NCBI GenBank assembly: GCA_944385645.1 | Contig: CALWYA010000034.1 | Coordinates: 1 to 11,445 of the forward strand | DNA length: 11,445 nt | Direction of reading: 5' to 3' | Origin: an uncultured Oscillospiraceae bacterium | GTDB taxonomy: Bacteria; Bacillota; Clostridia; Oscillospirales; Oscillospiraceae | Shown here: positions 1-6,229 of the stretch, piece by piece | How positions within the stretch are numbered: the stretch's first letter is position 1 | How the letters are laid out: each line of letters opens with the position of its first letter | Made by a program: the position numbers and the translations under genes | The notes under the pieces: model-generated | What the model was told of the DNA's origin: nothing | Databases searched by the model: none | Seen by the model: only the letters and a program-made list of their open reading frames with translations

Positions 1-1514
1 AGGATGCGGCACTGGGTGCCCACCACCAGCTTGTTCTTCTTGGCGTCCCGGACCCAGACATAGTTGTCATAGTCCTGATAGCGGCGGTTGTGCTCCTTGA
101 TGTACTCGGCGGCGGCGGCGTCGGTCTTGTCCAGATCCTCGGGGTTCCGGGACAGGCAGCACCAGCGGAAGGGGCCGTAGCCGAAGTCGAACAGGCAGGG
201 ACCCAGGATGTCCTCCACATAGGAGGGGAAGATGAAGCCGTCCAGGTCGTTCTCGCCGTTCTTGCAGATGCTCTTGACGCCGGTGTCGTACACGGCCTTC
301 AGGAAGCTGTTGCCGTAGTCGAAGAAGTAGGTCCCCCGCTCGTGGAGCTTGCAGATCATCTCATAGTGGTGCTGCAGGGTCTTGTCCACCAGCTTGGCAA
401 AGCCCTCGGGATCCTTGTCCAGCATCTCGGTGCGCTGCTCGAAGGTCAGGCCCTGGGGGCAGTAGCCGCCGTCATAGGGCACGTGGCAGGAGGTCTGGTC
501 GGAGAGCAGGTCCACGTGGATGTTGTTGTCGTACAGGTACTCCAGCAGGTCCACCACGTTGCCGTGATAGGCGACGGCGCAGGGCTCCTTCTTCTCCATG
601 TGCTCCTTGGCGATGGCCCAGGCCTCGTCCAGGCTGTCGGTGCGGTGGCTGACCCAGCCCTGGGTGTACCGGGTGTCGATGCGGGAGTCGTCCACCTCGG
701 CGATGATGGAGGCGGCGCCGGCGATCTCAGCGGCCTTGCCCTGGGCGCCGGACATGCCGCCCAGACCGGCGGACACGAACAGACGGCCGGCCAGGTTGCC
801 GTCCTGGGGGATGCCCAGCTTCAGACGGCCGGCGTTGAGCAGGGTGTTGAAGGTGCCGTGGACGATGCCCTGGGGCCCGATGTACATCCAGCCGCCGGCG
901 GTCATCTGACCGTAGTTGGCCACGCCCAGAGCGGCGGCCCGGTTGAAGTTCTTCTGGTCGTCGAAGGTGCCCACCATCAGACCGTTGGAGATGATGACAC
1001 GGGGAGCCAGCTTGTGGCTGTGGAACAGGCCCAGGGGGTGGCCGGACATGACCACCAGGGTCTGCTCGTCGGTCAGGACCTCCAGGTACTTCTTGATCAG
1101 CCGGTACTGCATCCAGTTCTGGCAGACCTGGCCGGTCTCACCGTAGGTGACCAGCTCGTAGGGGTACAGAGCCACGTCGAAGTCCAGGTTGTTGTCGATC
1201 ATGACCTGGATGGCCCGGCCCTCGATGCAGGCGCCCTTGTACTCGTCGATGGGCTTGCCGTACAGCTTGCCGGCGGGGCGGAAGCGGTAGCCGTAGATGC
1301 GGCCGTGCTCCTCCAGCTCCTGGGCGAACTCCTTGGCCATCTGCTCGTGATGGTCGGGGTGGATGTAGCGCAGGGCGTTCTTGATGGCCAGGACCTTGTC
1401 CGACTCGGACAGGTGGCTCTCACGGCGGGGAGCGCGGCGGTACTGGGGATCGAACTGAGGATACTCGGGCAGATCGTAGTCCAGCTTGATGGTCATGGCG
1501 TCTGCTGTGTTCAT
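1..1514 (-). CDS. hutU: Urocanate hydratase (urocanase), long form, 3' end cut by window edge
   Basis: Urocanase adds water to urocanate to give imidazolone propionate, the second step of histidine degradation to glutamate, using tightly bound NAD+ as electrophile in the cytoplasm. 504 codons are visible and open to the left edge. Recognisable family blocks are YGETGQVCQNWMQY (about residues 124-137), SGHPLGLF (157-164), the NAD-binding GLGGMSGAQ (250-258), SDQTSCHVPYDGGYCP (338-353), FDYGNSFLKA (398-407) and YGPFRW (446-451). The SCHxPYDGGY block and the extended N-terminus fit the longer (about 670 residue) form also found in animals, so roughly 170 C-terminal residues are outside the window. 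The ATG at 1514 is chosen because AGGAGG lies 8 bases upstream; an internal ATG six codons later lacks such a site. In the stretch matching FCRGIGPFRW of the short Pseudomonas enzyme, this protein reads FDFGYGPFRW, so Asp443 sits where the reactive Cys410 would be; Cys440 is nearby. Family call is secure; further hut genes probably lie to the left. Confidence 0.96.
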   Translation of the reverse strand, partial: MNTADAMTIKLDYDLPEYPQFDPQYRRAPRRESHLSESDKVLAIKNALRYIHPDHHEQMAKEFAQELEEHGRIYGYRFRPAGKLYGKPIDEYKGACIEGRAIQVMIDNNLDFDVALYPYELVTYGETGQVCQNWMQYRLIKKYLEVLTDEQTLVVMSGHPLGLFHSHKLAPRVIISNGLMVGTFDDQKNFNRAAALGVANYGQMTAGGWMYIGPQGIVHGTFNTLLNAGRLKLGIPQDGNLAGRLFVSAGLGGMSGAQGKAAEIAGAASIIAEVDDSRIDTRYTQGWVSHRTDSLDEAWAIAKEHMEKKEPCAVAYHGNVVDLLEYLYDNNIHVDLLSDQTSCHVPYDGGYCPQGLTFEQRTEMLDKDPEGFAKLVDKTLQHHYEMICKLHERGTYFFDYGNSFLKAVYDTGVKSICKNGENDLDGFIFPSYVEDILGPCLFDFGYGPFRWCCLSRNPEDLDKTDAAAAEYIKEHNRRYQDYDNYVWVRDAKKNKLVVGTQCRI

Positions 1515-1547
1515 GGGAAACTCCTCCTTTTTTATAGTGTCCAATTC

Positions 1548-1562
1548 CGTTTTGTGAAAACG
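1548..1562. repeat. Perfect dyad in the hutU 5' leader
   Basis: CGTTTT-GTG-AAAACG is a perfect inverted repeat with 6-base arms and a 3-base centre. It lies about 30-45 bases downstream of the predicted hutU start of transcription and 34 bases upstream of the start codon. The position suits a repressor operator; a short RNA hairpin is the alternative. I do not recognise it as a known HutC or HutP site. Confidence 0.45.
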
Positions 1563-1597
1563 TCTGAATTTCTTCCGACGTCCTCCTCCTGGCTTGT

Positions 1598-1626
1598 ATT
1601 TTATCGCAAAACGGTTATAATGAAAA
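1598..1626 (-). promoter_or_regulatory. Predicted hutU promoter
   Basis: On the minus strand TTTTCA (1626-1621) is followed after exactly 17 bases by TAAAAT (1603-1598), a sigma-A-like pair with 4 of 6 and 5 of 6 consensus matches. Transcription would begin near 1591, giving a leader of about 75 bases before the hutU ATG. It is the best candidate in the 200-base gap between comM and hutU, which is distinctly AT-rich compared with the genes around it. A TATAAT further upstream (1640-1635) has no matching -35 box. Confidence 0.55.
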
Positions 1627-1665
1627 GTACCACTATTATATATTTGCAAGACCAAAAAGGTATGG

Positions 1666-1700
1666 CAAGACGCGGGGGGCGATTCGCCCTCCGCGTCTTG
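1666..1700 (-). terminator. Strong hairpin after comM, probable terminator
   Basis: A 35-base inverted repeat begins 14 bases past the comM stop codon. Its 16 stem positions include one A-C mismatch, the stem is very GC-rich, and the loop is AAT. Read leftward, a run of five T (1658-1654) follows only after seven intervening bases, so the U-tract is weak for an intrinsic terminator. Position between two same-strand genes, with a new promoter just beyond, supports a terminator separating comM from hutU. Confidence 0.65.
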
Positions 1701-1714
1701 TGCGGGAAGGGTTG

Positions 1715-3232
1715 TCACCGCCGAAGATAGGCCGGCGGGCGGTACTGGAGGGCCTCGGCCAGATGGGCGGGGGAGATGGCCTCGCTGCCGTCCAGGTCGG
1801 CGATGGTCCGGGCCACCCGGAGGATGCGGTCATAGCTGCGGGCGGTGAGGCCCATGCGGTCAAAGGCCCCCTTCATCAGCCTCTGACATCCCTCGTCCAG
1901 GGCGCAAAACCGGTCCAGCCCCTCCCGGCCCAGCCGGGCGTTGCAGGGCACGCCGGTGTCCCCCTCCCGGGCGGTCTGCCGGGCCCGGGCGGCGTCCACC
2001 CGCTCCTTCACCCGGGCGGAGGACTCGGCCTTCTCCCGCTGGGCCAGCTCGTCGAACTCCAGGGGAGCCACCTCCACGAACAGGTCCAGCCGGTCCAGCA
2101 GGGGGCCGGACAGCCGGGAGAGGTACTTCTTCACCTCGGCCTCGGTGCACTTGCACCGGCCGGAGGGATGGCCGTACCAGCCGCACTTGCAGGGGTTCAT
2201 GGCGCACACCAGCATAAAGCGGCTGGGGTAGGTGACGGTGCCCGCCGCCCGGGAGATCTGCACCTGACCGTCCTCCATGGGCTGCCGCAGCACCTCCAGC
2301 ACCTCCTTGGGGAACTCGGGCAGTTCGTCCAAAAAGAGCACCCCGTTGTGGGCCAGGGAGATCTCCCCCGGCCGGGGGTTGGAGCCGCCGCCGGCCATGC
2401 CGGTGGAGGAGACAGTGTGGTGGGGAGAGCGGAAGGGGCGCAGGGAGATGAGGGGGCGCTCCGGGGTGGTCAGCCCCATCACCGAGTGGATCTCGGTGCA
2501 CTCCAGGGCCTCCTGCCGGGTCATGTCCGGGAGGATGCCGGGCAGCCGCCGGGCCAGCATGGACTTGCCCGTCCCCGGGGGACCCGACATGAGCAGGCTG
2601 TGTCCTCCGGCGGCGGCGATCTCCAGGGCCCGCTTTACCTGCTCCTGCCCCTTCACGTCGGAGAAGTCGGGGCACCGGGCGGCGTCCTCCCCGGGCTGCC
2701 AGGTGGGGGCGGGGGAGATGGGCTCCTCCCCGGTGAAGTGGCGGACCAGCTGCGCCACATCATGCACCGGATAGACCGCCGGCCCCTCGGCCAGGGTGGC
2801 CTCGGCGGCGTTGTCCTCGGGGACGTAGAGGGCCTCAATGCCCGCCCGCCTGGCGGCCAGGGCCATGGGCAGCATGCCGGCGCAGGGCCGCAGCTCCCCG
2901 GACAGGGACAGCTCCCCCACGAAGGCGCAGTTCTCCCGGGGCAGGCGCAGCTGCCCCCCGGCGGCCAGGATGCCCACCAGCATGGGCAGGTCGTACAGGG
3001 TGCCCACCTTCTTCACGTGGGCGGGGGCCAGGTTGACGGTGATCCGGCTGACGGGGAAGGAGAAGCAGCAGTTCTTGATGGCGGCGCGCACCCGCTCCCG
3101 GGCCTCGTTCACCGCCGCGTCGGGCAGGCCCACCACCGTGAAGGCGGGCAGCCCGCCGGACAGATCGCACTCGGCGCTCACCGGATAGCCGGTGACCCCG
3201 TGGATCCCCAGCGAGCGGACGGAGCATACCAT
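1715..3232 (-). CDS. comM: ComM/YifB family Mg-chelatase-like AAA+ ATPase
   Basis: Protein of 505 residues, normal length for the family. ComM in naturally competent bacteria is a hexameric helicase that drives branch migration during integration of transforming DNA; homologues are also widespread in bacteria not known to be competent. The N-terminal part (about 1-165) is the Lon-protease-like fold with the family block FTVVGLPDAAVNEARERV (31-48). The AAA+ module follows: Walker A GPPGTGKS (217-224), FRSPHHTVS (267-275), Walker B GVLFLDELPEF (297-307), a cysteine cluster C348/C350 and C360/C362 typical of this family, and RLDLFVEV (381-388). The C-terminal helical domain ends in ARSYDRILRVARTIADLDG (464-482). 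The ATG at 3232 has GGAGG seven bases upstream. An in-frame ATG 60 codons earlier would run back through the gap and has no ribosome-binding site, so I reject it. Its own promoter lies immediately upstream. The role in this organism is unproven. Confidence 0.95.
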   Translation of the reverse strand: MVCSVRSLGIHGVTGYPVSAECDLSGGLPAFTVVGLPDAAVNEARERVRAAIKNCCFSFPVSRITVNLAPAHVKKVGTLYDLPMLVGILAAGGQLRLPRENCAFVGELSLSGELRPCAGMLPMALAARRAGIEALYVPEDNAAEATLAEGPAVYPVHDVAQLVRHFTGEEPISPAPTWQPGEDAARCPDFSDVKGQEQVKRALEIAAAGGHSLLMSGPPGTGKSMLARRLPGILPDMTRQEALECTEIHSVMGLTTPERPLISLRPFRSPHHTVSSTGMAGGGSNPRPGEISLAHNGVLFLDELPEFPKEVLEVLRQPMEDGQVQISRAAGTVTYPSRFMLVCAMNPCKCGWYGHPSGRCKCTEAEVKKYLSRLSGPLLDRLDLFVEVAPLEFDELAQREKAESSARVKERVDAARARQTAREGDTGVPCNARLGREGLDRFCALDEGCQRLMKGAFDRMGLTARSYDRILRVARTIADLDGSEAISPAHLAEALQYRPPAYLRR

Positions 3233-3251
3233 GTCCGCACCTCCTCTCCTT

Positions 3252-3265
3252 GCGGTTCTTACCGC
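3252..3265. repeat. Small dyad at the comM transcription start
   Basis: GCGGT-TCTT-ACCGC is a perfect 5-base inverted repeat that spans the predicted comM start site (about 3260), directly after the -10 box. It could be an operator or a 5'-end hairpin. It is short, so chance is a real possibility. Confidence 0.3.
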
Positions 3266-3266
3266 T

Positions 3267-3295
3267 ATTGTATCCGCTCCCGCCGGAAATTGCAA
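3267..3295 (-). promoter_or_regulatory. Predicted comM promoter
   Basis: On the minus strand TTGCAA (3295-3290) and TACAAT (3272-3267) are separated by exactly 17 bases, a good sigma-A match (4/6 and 5/6). Transcription would start near 3260 and give a leader of about 28 bases carrying the AGGAGAGGAGG ribosome-binding region. Confidence 0.75.
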
Positions 3296-3303
3296 GCCCG
3301 GGC

Positions 3304-3327
3304 GCTTCGGCGATTTATCGACGAAGC
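3304..3327. promoter_or_regulatory. 24-base near-perfect palindrome in the divergent promoter gap, candidate operator
   Basis: The block reads GCTTCG-G-CGAT-TT-ATCG-A-CGAAGC: ten of eleven base pairs match around a TT centre. It begins 8 bases upstream of the comM -35 box and overlaps the -35 position of the rightward M20D promoter. A second arm GGCTTC follows at 3334-3339, and ATCGACG occurs twice 11 bases apart (3317-3323, 3328-3334). This arrangement suits a dimeric regulator acting on the divergent pair, most likely the M20D gene. The regulator itself is not in the window. Confidence 0.55.
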
Positions 3328-3349
3328 ATCGACGGCTTCTCTCTATAAT
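3321..3349 (+). promoter_or_regulatory. Predicted promoter of the M20D gene, weak -35
   Basis: A perfect TATAAT lies at 3344-3349, 62 bases before the ATG. The hexamer 17 bases upstream is ACGAAG (3321-3326), which barely resembles TTGACA and falls inside the palindrome at 3304-3327. A perfect -10 with a poor -35 beneath a palindrome suggests an activator-dependent promoter; that is inference. Confidence 0.5.
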
Positions 3350-3410
3350 GAACTGAAATTCCGGGGGGAGCGCCCCGAAACTTGCGGATTTGATCAAAGG
3401 AGGTTCCACC

Positions 3411-4604
3411 ATGACAGAGATGTTTCAACAGGCGCGGCAGCTCCAGGACCAGCTGGTGTCCTGGCGGCGGGATCTGCACCAGATCCCGGAGACGGGGCTG
3501 GTGCTGCCCCAGACCAGCGCCTATGTCCAGAAGGTGCTCGCCGAGCTGGGCCTGACCTGGCAGGAGTACCCGGGCCACTCGGGGATGACGGTGCGCATCG
3601 GGGGCGGGCCGGGCAAGACGGTGGCCCTCCGGGCGGACATGGACGGGCTGAAGATCGAGGAGGACACCGGCCTGCCCTACGCCTCCCACAACGGGAACAT
3701 GCACGCCTGCGGCCACGACAGCCACACCGCCATGCTGCTGGGGGCGGCCAAGCTGCTCAAGGAGCACGAGGCGGAGCTGAAGGGGACGGTCAAGCTGATC
3801 TTCCAGCCCGCGGAGGAGGGCCCCGGCGGGGCCGAGCCCATGGTGAAGGACGGGGTGATGGAGGACGTGGACGCCATCTTCGCCCAGCACATCGGCAACC
3901 TGTTCAGCGGGGCCGGGGAGCGGACGGTGGACGTGACCTGGGCGGAGTCCACCGCCGCCGACGACCAGGTGATCATCCATATCACCGGCCTGGGCGGCCA
4001 CGGGGCCAACCCCCACAAGTGCGTGGACCCGGTGGTGATCGCCGCCCAGATCATCCAGAATCTCCAGTACATCGTCAGCCGGGAGACCGACCCCTATGAC
4101 AGCGTGGTCATCACCATCGCCAGCGTGGAGGCGGGCCGGGGCACCTTCAACGTGATCCCCGAGGACGCCACCCTAAAGGGGACCATCCGCAACGCCTCCC
4201 CCCGGACTCGGGACCGCGTGCTGGACCGCATCCGCCAGATCGCCCAGCAGACGGCGGCCATGATGCAGGCCAGCTGCACGGTGGACTTTGTGGACGGCTA
4301 CCCCGCCCTGGTCAACGACCGGGCCATGGTGGAGTCCTTCCTGCGCACCGCCCGGGCCGCCCTGGGGGAGGAGCAGGTCAACATCCTGCCCCACGGCATG
4401 ACCGGCGGAGAGGACGCCGCCTTCTTCTTCCGGGAGAAGCCGGGCTGCTTCTTCGTCCTGGTGAGCTCCGCCCCCTGTCCCCTGGACGGGGAGGTGTACG
4501 GGGCCCACCACCCCCGGTTCTGCCTGGACGAGTCGGTCTTCTGGAAGGGGGCCGGCCTGATGGCCCAGTGCGCGGCCAACTGGCTCGCCGAGCAGGCCCG
4601 GTGA
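3411..4604 (+). CDS. M20D family metallo-amidohydrolase (hippurate/N-acyl-amino-acid hydrolase type)
   Basis: A cytoplasmic two-metal hydrolase of 397 residues, normal for the family, with no signal peptide. Members remove the acyl group from N-acyl amino acids (hippurate, N-acetyl amino acids, N-acetyl-diaminopimelate, indole-acetyl amino acids). Motifs in order: RRDLHQIPE (19-27), ALRADMDGL (72-80), MHACGHDSHTAM (97-108) with metal ligands Cys100 and His102, FQPAEEGPGGA (131-141) with the catalytic Glu135 and ligand Glu136, His160, the lid/dimerisation block GLGGHGANPH (193-202), GGEDAAFF (332-339), and the C-terminal ligand block GAHHPRF (364-370). The start is the ATG at 3411, seven bases after AAAGGAGG; an in-frame TTG at 3390 lies before that site and would put it inside the coding region. 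No convincing terminator follows, so some read-through into the next M20 gene is possible, although that gene has its own promoters. The exact substrate cannot be read from the sequence. Confidence 0.93.
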   Translation: MTEMFQQARQLQDQLVSWRRDLHQIPETGLVLPQTSAYVQKVLAELGLTWQEYPGHSGMTVRIGGGPGKTVALRADMDGLKIEEDTGLPYASHNGNMHACGHDSHTAMLLGAAKLLKEHEAELKGTVKLIFQPAEEGPGGAEPMVKDGVMEDVDAIFAQHIGNLFSGAGERTVDVTWAESTAADDQVIIHITGLGGHGANPHKCVDPVVIAAQIIQNLQYIVSRETDPYDSVVITIASVEAGRGTFNVIPEDATLKGTIRNASPRTRDRVLDRIRQIAQQTAAMMQASCTVDFVDGYPALVNDRAMVESFLRTARAALGEEQVNILPHGMTGGEDAAFFFREKPGCFFVLVSSAPCPLDGEVYGAHHPRFCLDESVFWKGAGLMAQCAANWLAEQAR

Positions 4605-4637
4605 GTTTGGCAGGTTTCATCTCCGCGGAGAAAAGCG

Positions 4638-4656
4638 CGTCAAATTTAACTTGACG
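4638..4656. promoter_or_regulatory. Dyad overlapping the -35 box of promoter P1
   Basis: CGTCAA-ATTTAAC-TTGACG is a 19-base inverted repeat with perfect 6-base arms and a 7-base centre. Its right arm is the -35 hexamer of P1, so a protein bound here would block RNA polymerase. It is a candidate repressor site; the family is not identifiable. Confidence 0.5.
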
Positions 4657-4679
4657 GACCGGCGCTTCAACGATATAAT
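4651..4679 (+). promoter_or_regulatory. Promoter P1 of the M20-YfcC operon
   Basis: TTGACG (4651-4656) and TATAAT (4674-4679) are separated by exactly 17 bases, a near-consensus sigma-A promoter. It lies 47 bases after the M20D stop codon and about 270 bases before the next gene, leaving a long leader that contains the second promoter. No other gene, terminator or convincing small ORF is seen in 4605-4945. Confidence 0.8.
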
Positions 4680-4811
4680 GAAACAGACGACTGAACTGCT
4701 AATTCGACGAATAAAAATACCTTAAAAAATTCAGTACAGCAGTGTTTCGTTATGGTTTTGCGTCAGAATACGAAAAAACGGGAGTTTTCTTCCGGTGAAA
4801 CGGACCAGAAT

Positions 4812-4830
4812 TTTGTAGTAAGTATACAAA
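4812..4830. promoter_or_regulatory. Dyad just upstream of promoter P2
   Basis: TTTGTA-GTAAGTA-TACAAA is a 19-base inverted repeat with perfect 6-base arms and a 7-base centre, ending 6 bases before the P2 -35 box. The geometry equals that of the dyad at P1, but the bases differ. Position just upstream of -35 fits an activator site, or a repressor site for P1 transcripts. Confidence 0.45.
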
Positions 4831-4836
4831 GGCGGA

Positions 4837-4865
4837 TTGACTGGACGGGACATTCTTGGTATAAT
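4837..4865 (+). promoter_or_regulatory. Promoter P2 of the M20-YfcC operon
   Basis: TTGACT (4837-4842) and TATAAT (4860-4865) are separated by exactly 17 bases. Transcription would start near 4872 and give a leader of about 75 bases to the ATG at 4946. This is one of the two best promoters in the window and sits 186 bases downstream of P1. Confidence 0.82.
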
Positions 4866-4945
4866 TTCACCAGCAATGATCCGGTGCCGCCGGAAGGCCG
4901 GCGGACGCCGGGAAATTCGGACCAGTCAAGTCAGGAGGAATTGTC

Positions 4946-6139
4946 ATGGAGAACAAGCTCTTACAGCCTTTCATTACCGAGGCGGTGCGCAAGCACCAGC
5001 AGACGGCGGTGGACCTGTGCGACGACCTGTACGCCCACCCCGAGGTCTCCGACCAGGAGTTCCGCTCCAGCCAGGAGATCGTGGACATCCTGCGCCAGGC
5101 CGGCTATGAGGTGGAGTACCCCTATCTGGGCCACCCCACCGCCTTCCGGGGGGTGCTGGACAACGGGGACGGCCCCGCGGTGGGCATCCTGGTGGAGTAC
5201 GACGCCCTGCCCGGGATCGGCCACGGCTGCGGGCACAACGCCCACGGCTCCATGTCGGTGCTGGCCGCGCTGGCCATGACCGAGCTGAAGGACAAGTTCA
5301 AGGGCAAGGTCTACGTCTACGGTACGCCTGCCGAGGAGGAGGCCGGGGCCAAGGTGCCCATGGCGGCCAAGGGGGCCTTTGACGGCCTGTCCCTGGCCCT
5401 GATGATCCACAGCTGGAGCGGCGGCAAGAGCATGGCCGACATGGACGTGCTCAGCCTGCGCAACTACATCATCGAGTTCACCGGCCTGTCCGCCCACGCG
5501 GTGGCCGGCCCCTGGAAGGGGCACAGCGCCCTGGCCTGCGCCCGGAAGTTCCTGGACCTGATCGACGCCCGCCGGGAGTGCTTCACCCCCGACATCCATG
5601 TGAACGGCGTCATCACCGAGGGCGGCGTATTCCCCAACATCCTGCCCGCCAAGGCGGTGGTCCGTCTGGAGATCCGCACCGACTCCCAGGGCAAGCTGGA
5701 GCAGATGGACGAGGCCGTCCGCAACTGCGCCAAGGGCGCCTGCCTGGCGCTGGACTGCGACGTGTCCTTTGCCAAGGGCTTCGAGGACTTCGCCGACATG
5801 GTCCGGGTCCCCGTGCTGGAGCAGGCCACCATGCAGCTGTTCGAGGAGCTGGGCCAGGACTATGAGCCGGTGCCCACCCCCTGCGGCTCCTCCGACGTGG
5901 GCAACGTGAGCTATCACTGCCCCACCATTCAGCCGCAGCTGTCCATTTCCGACACCTTCTACGCCCTGCACACCGAGCAGTTCCGGGACGAGACCATCAA
6001 GCCCAAAGGCCACGAGGCCGTCGCCGTAGGCGCTCAGCTGATCGCCAGCCTGGTGTACCGGACGCTGACCGACGCCCAGTTCCGGGAGGACGTCCAGCAT
6101 TCCTATGAGGAGCAGAAGGAGAAGAAGCTGAATTCTTGA
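4946..6139 (+). CDS. M20 family metallopeptidase, PM20D2/AbgA-AbgB-like amidohydrolase
   Basis: Protein of 397 residues with no signal peptide, distinct from the M20D enzyme upstream. Motifs in order: YAHPEVSDQEF (29-39), VEYDALPGIGHGCGHNAHG (83-101) with metal ligands Cys95 and His97, YGTPAEEEAGAK (125-136) with Glu130/Glu131 as catalytic base and ligand, His155, FTGLSAHAVAGPW (178-190), GGVFPNILPAKA (226-237) and GSSDVGNVSYHCPTIQPQL (314-332). The DALPGIGHGCGHN block and the SSDVGNVS block are typical of the aminobenzoyl-glutamate hydrolase (Abg) and PM20D2 beta-alanyl-lysine dipeptidase group, which cut amide bonds of amino-acid conjugates or unusual dipeptides. The ATG at 4946 has AGGAGG seven bases upstream. 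The tail (about 380-397) is charged and lysine-rich. It is followed after 90 bases by a YfcC carrier, with only a small hairpin between, so the two are probably co-transcribed and share a substrate. The exact substrate is unknown. Confidence 0.92.
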   Translation: MENKLLQPFITEAVRKHQQTAVDLCDDLYAHPEVSDQEFRSSQEIVDILRQAGYEVEYPYLGHPTAFRGVLDNGDGPAVGILVEYDALPGIGHGCGHNAHGSMSVLAALAMTELKDKFKGKVYVYGTPAEEEAGAKVPMAAKGAFDGLSLALMIHSWSGGKSMADMDVLSLRNYIIEFTGLSAHAVAGPWKGHSALACARKFLDLIDARRECFTPDIHVNGVITEGGVFPNILPAKAVVRLEIRTDSQGKLEQMDEAVRNCAKGACLALDCDVSFAKGFEDFADMVRVPVLEQATMQLFEELGQDYEPVPTPCGSSDVGNVSYHCPTIQPQLSISDTFYALHTEQFRDETIKPKGHEAVAVGAQLIASLVYRTLTDAQFREDVQHSYEEQKEKKLNS

Positions 6140-6158
6140 CCGAAAGGGGGAAAGGGAA

Positions 6159-6178
6159 GCGGACCTGATCCGGTCCGC
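6159..6178 (+). other. Intercistronic hairpin between the M20 peptidase and carrier genes
   Basis: GCGGACC-TGATCC-GGTCCGC forms a perfect 7-base-pair stem with a 6-base loop, 20 bases after the M20 stop codon. No T-run follows, so it is unlikely to be a full terminator. Known roles of such elements are mRNA 3'-end protection and tuning of downstream expression. No separate promoter is visible in the 90-base gap. Confidence 0.5.
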
Positions 6179-6229
6179 CAGAAGAGAGGATTCCATTCAT
6201 GATTAGGGAGAAAAGGAGGAAATCAAAAC

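Noticed and set aside
1593..1621. A plus-strand TATAAT at 1616-1621 in the comM-hutU gap
   Set aside because: Its -35 match is poor (TTGTAT, 16-base spacing) and no rightward gene follows; it would only give an antisense transcript into comM. The AT-rich gap makes chance TATAAT matches likely.
3390..3410. An upstream TTG start for the M20D protein
   Set aside because: It would place AAAGGAGG inside the coding region. The ATG at 3411 is correctly spaced from that site and gives the normal family N-terminus.
3233..3412. A 60-residue N-terminal extension of ComM from an ATG at 3412
   Set aside because: It would run through the whole divergent promoter region, starts on the complement of the M20D ribosome-binding site, has no site of its own, and adds residues absent from ComM family proteins. 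The start at 3232 has GGAGG at ideal spacing.
1700..4099. Long plus-strand open frame (about 799 codons) across comM and the start of the M20D gene
   Set aside because: Low-complexity translation rich in Gly, Pro, Ala, Arg and His; it crosses two recognised genes and both of their promoters in another frame. Similar shadows opposite hutU (90-1730), the second M20 gene (4961-6196) and the carrier (6269-7660) were dropped for the same reason.
4621..4630. CTCCGCGGAG palindrome after the M20D stop as a terminator
   Set aside because: It is a 10-base palindrome without a loop and without a T-run, so it cannot form a proper intrinsic terminator; the bases around it do not extend the stem.
4752..5279. 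An open frame beginning in the leader and overlapping the second M20 gene
   Set aside because: No ribosome-binding site, Ser/Arg/Thr-rich low-complexity translation, and more than 330 bases of overlap with a clear M20 gene in another frame.
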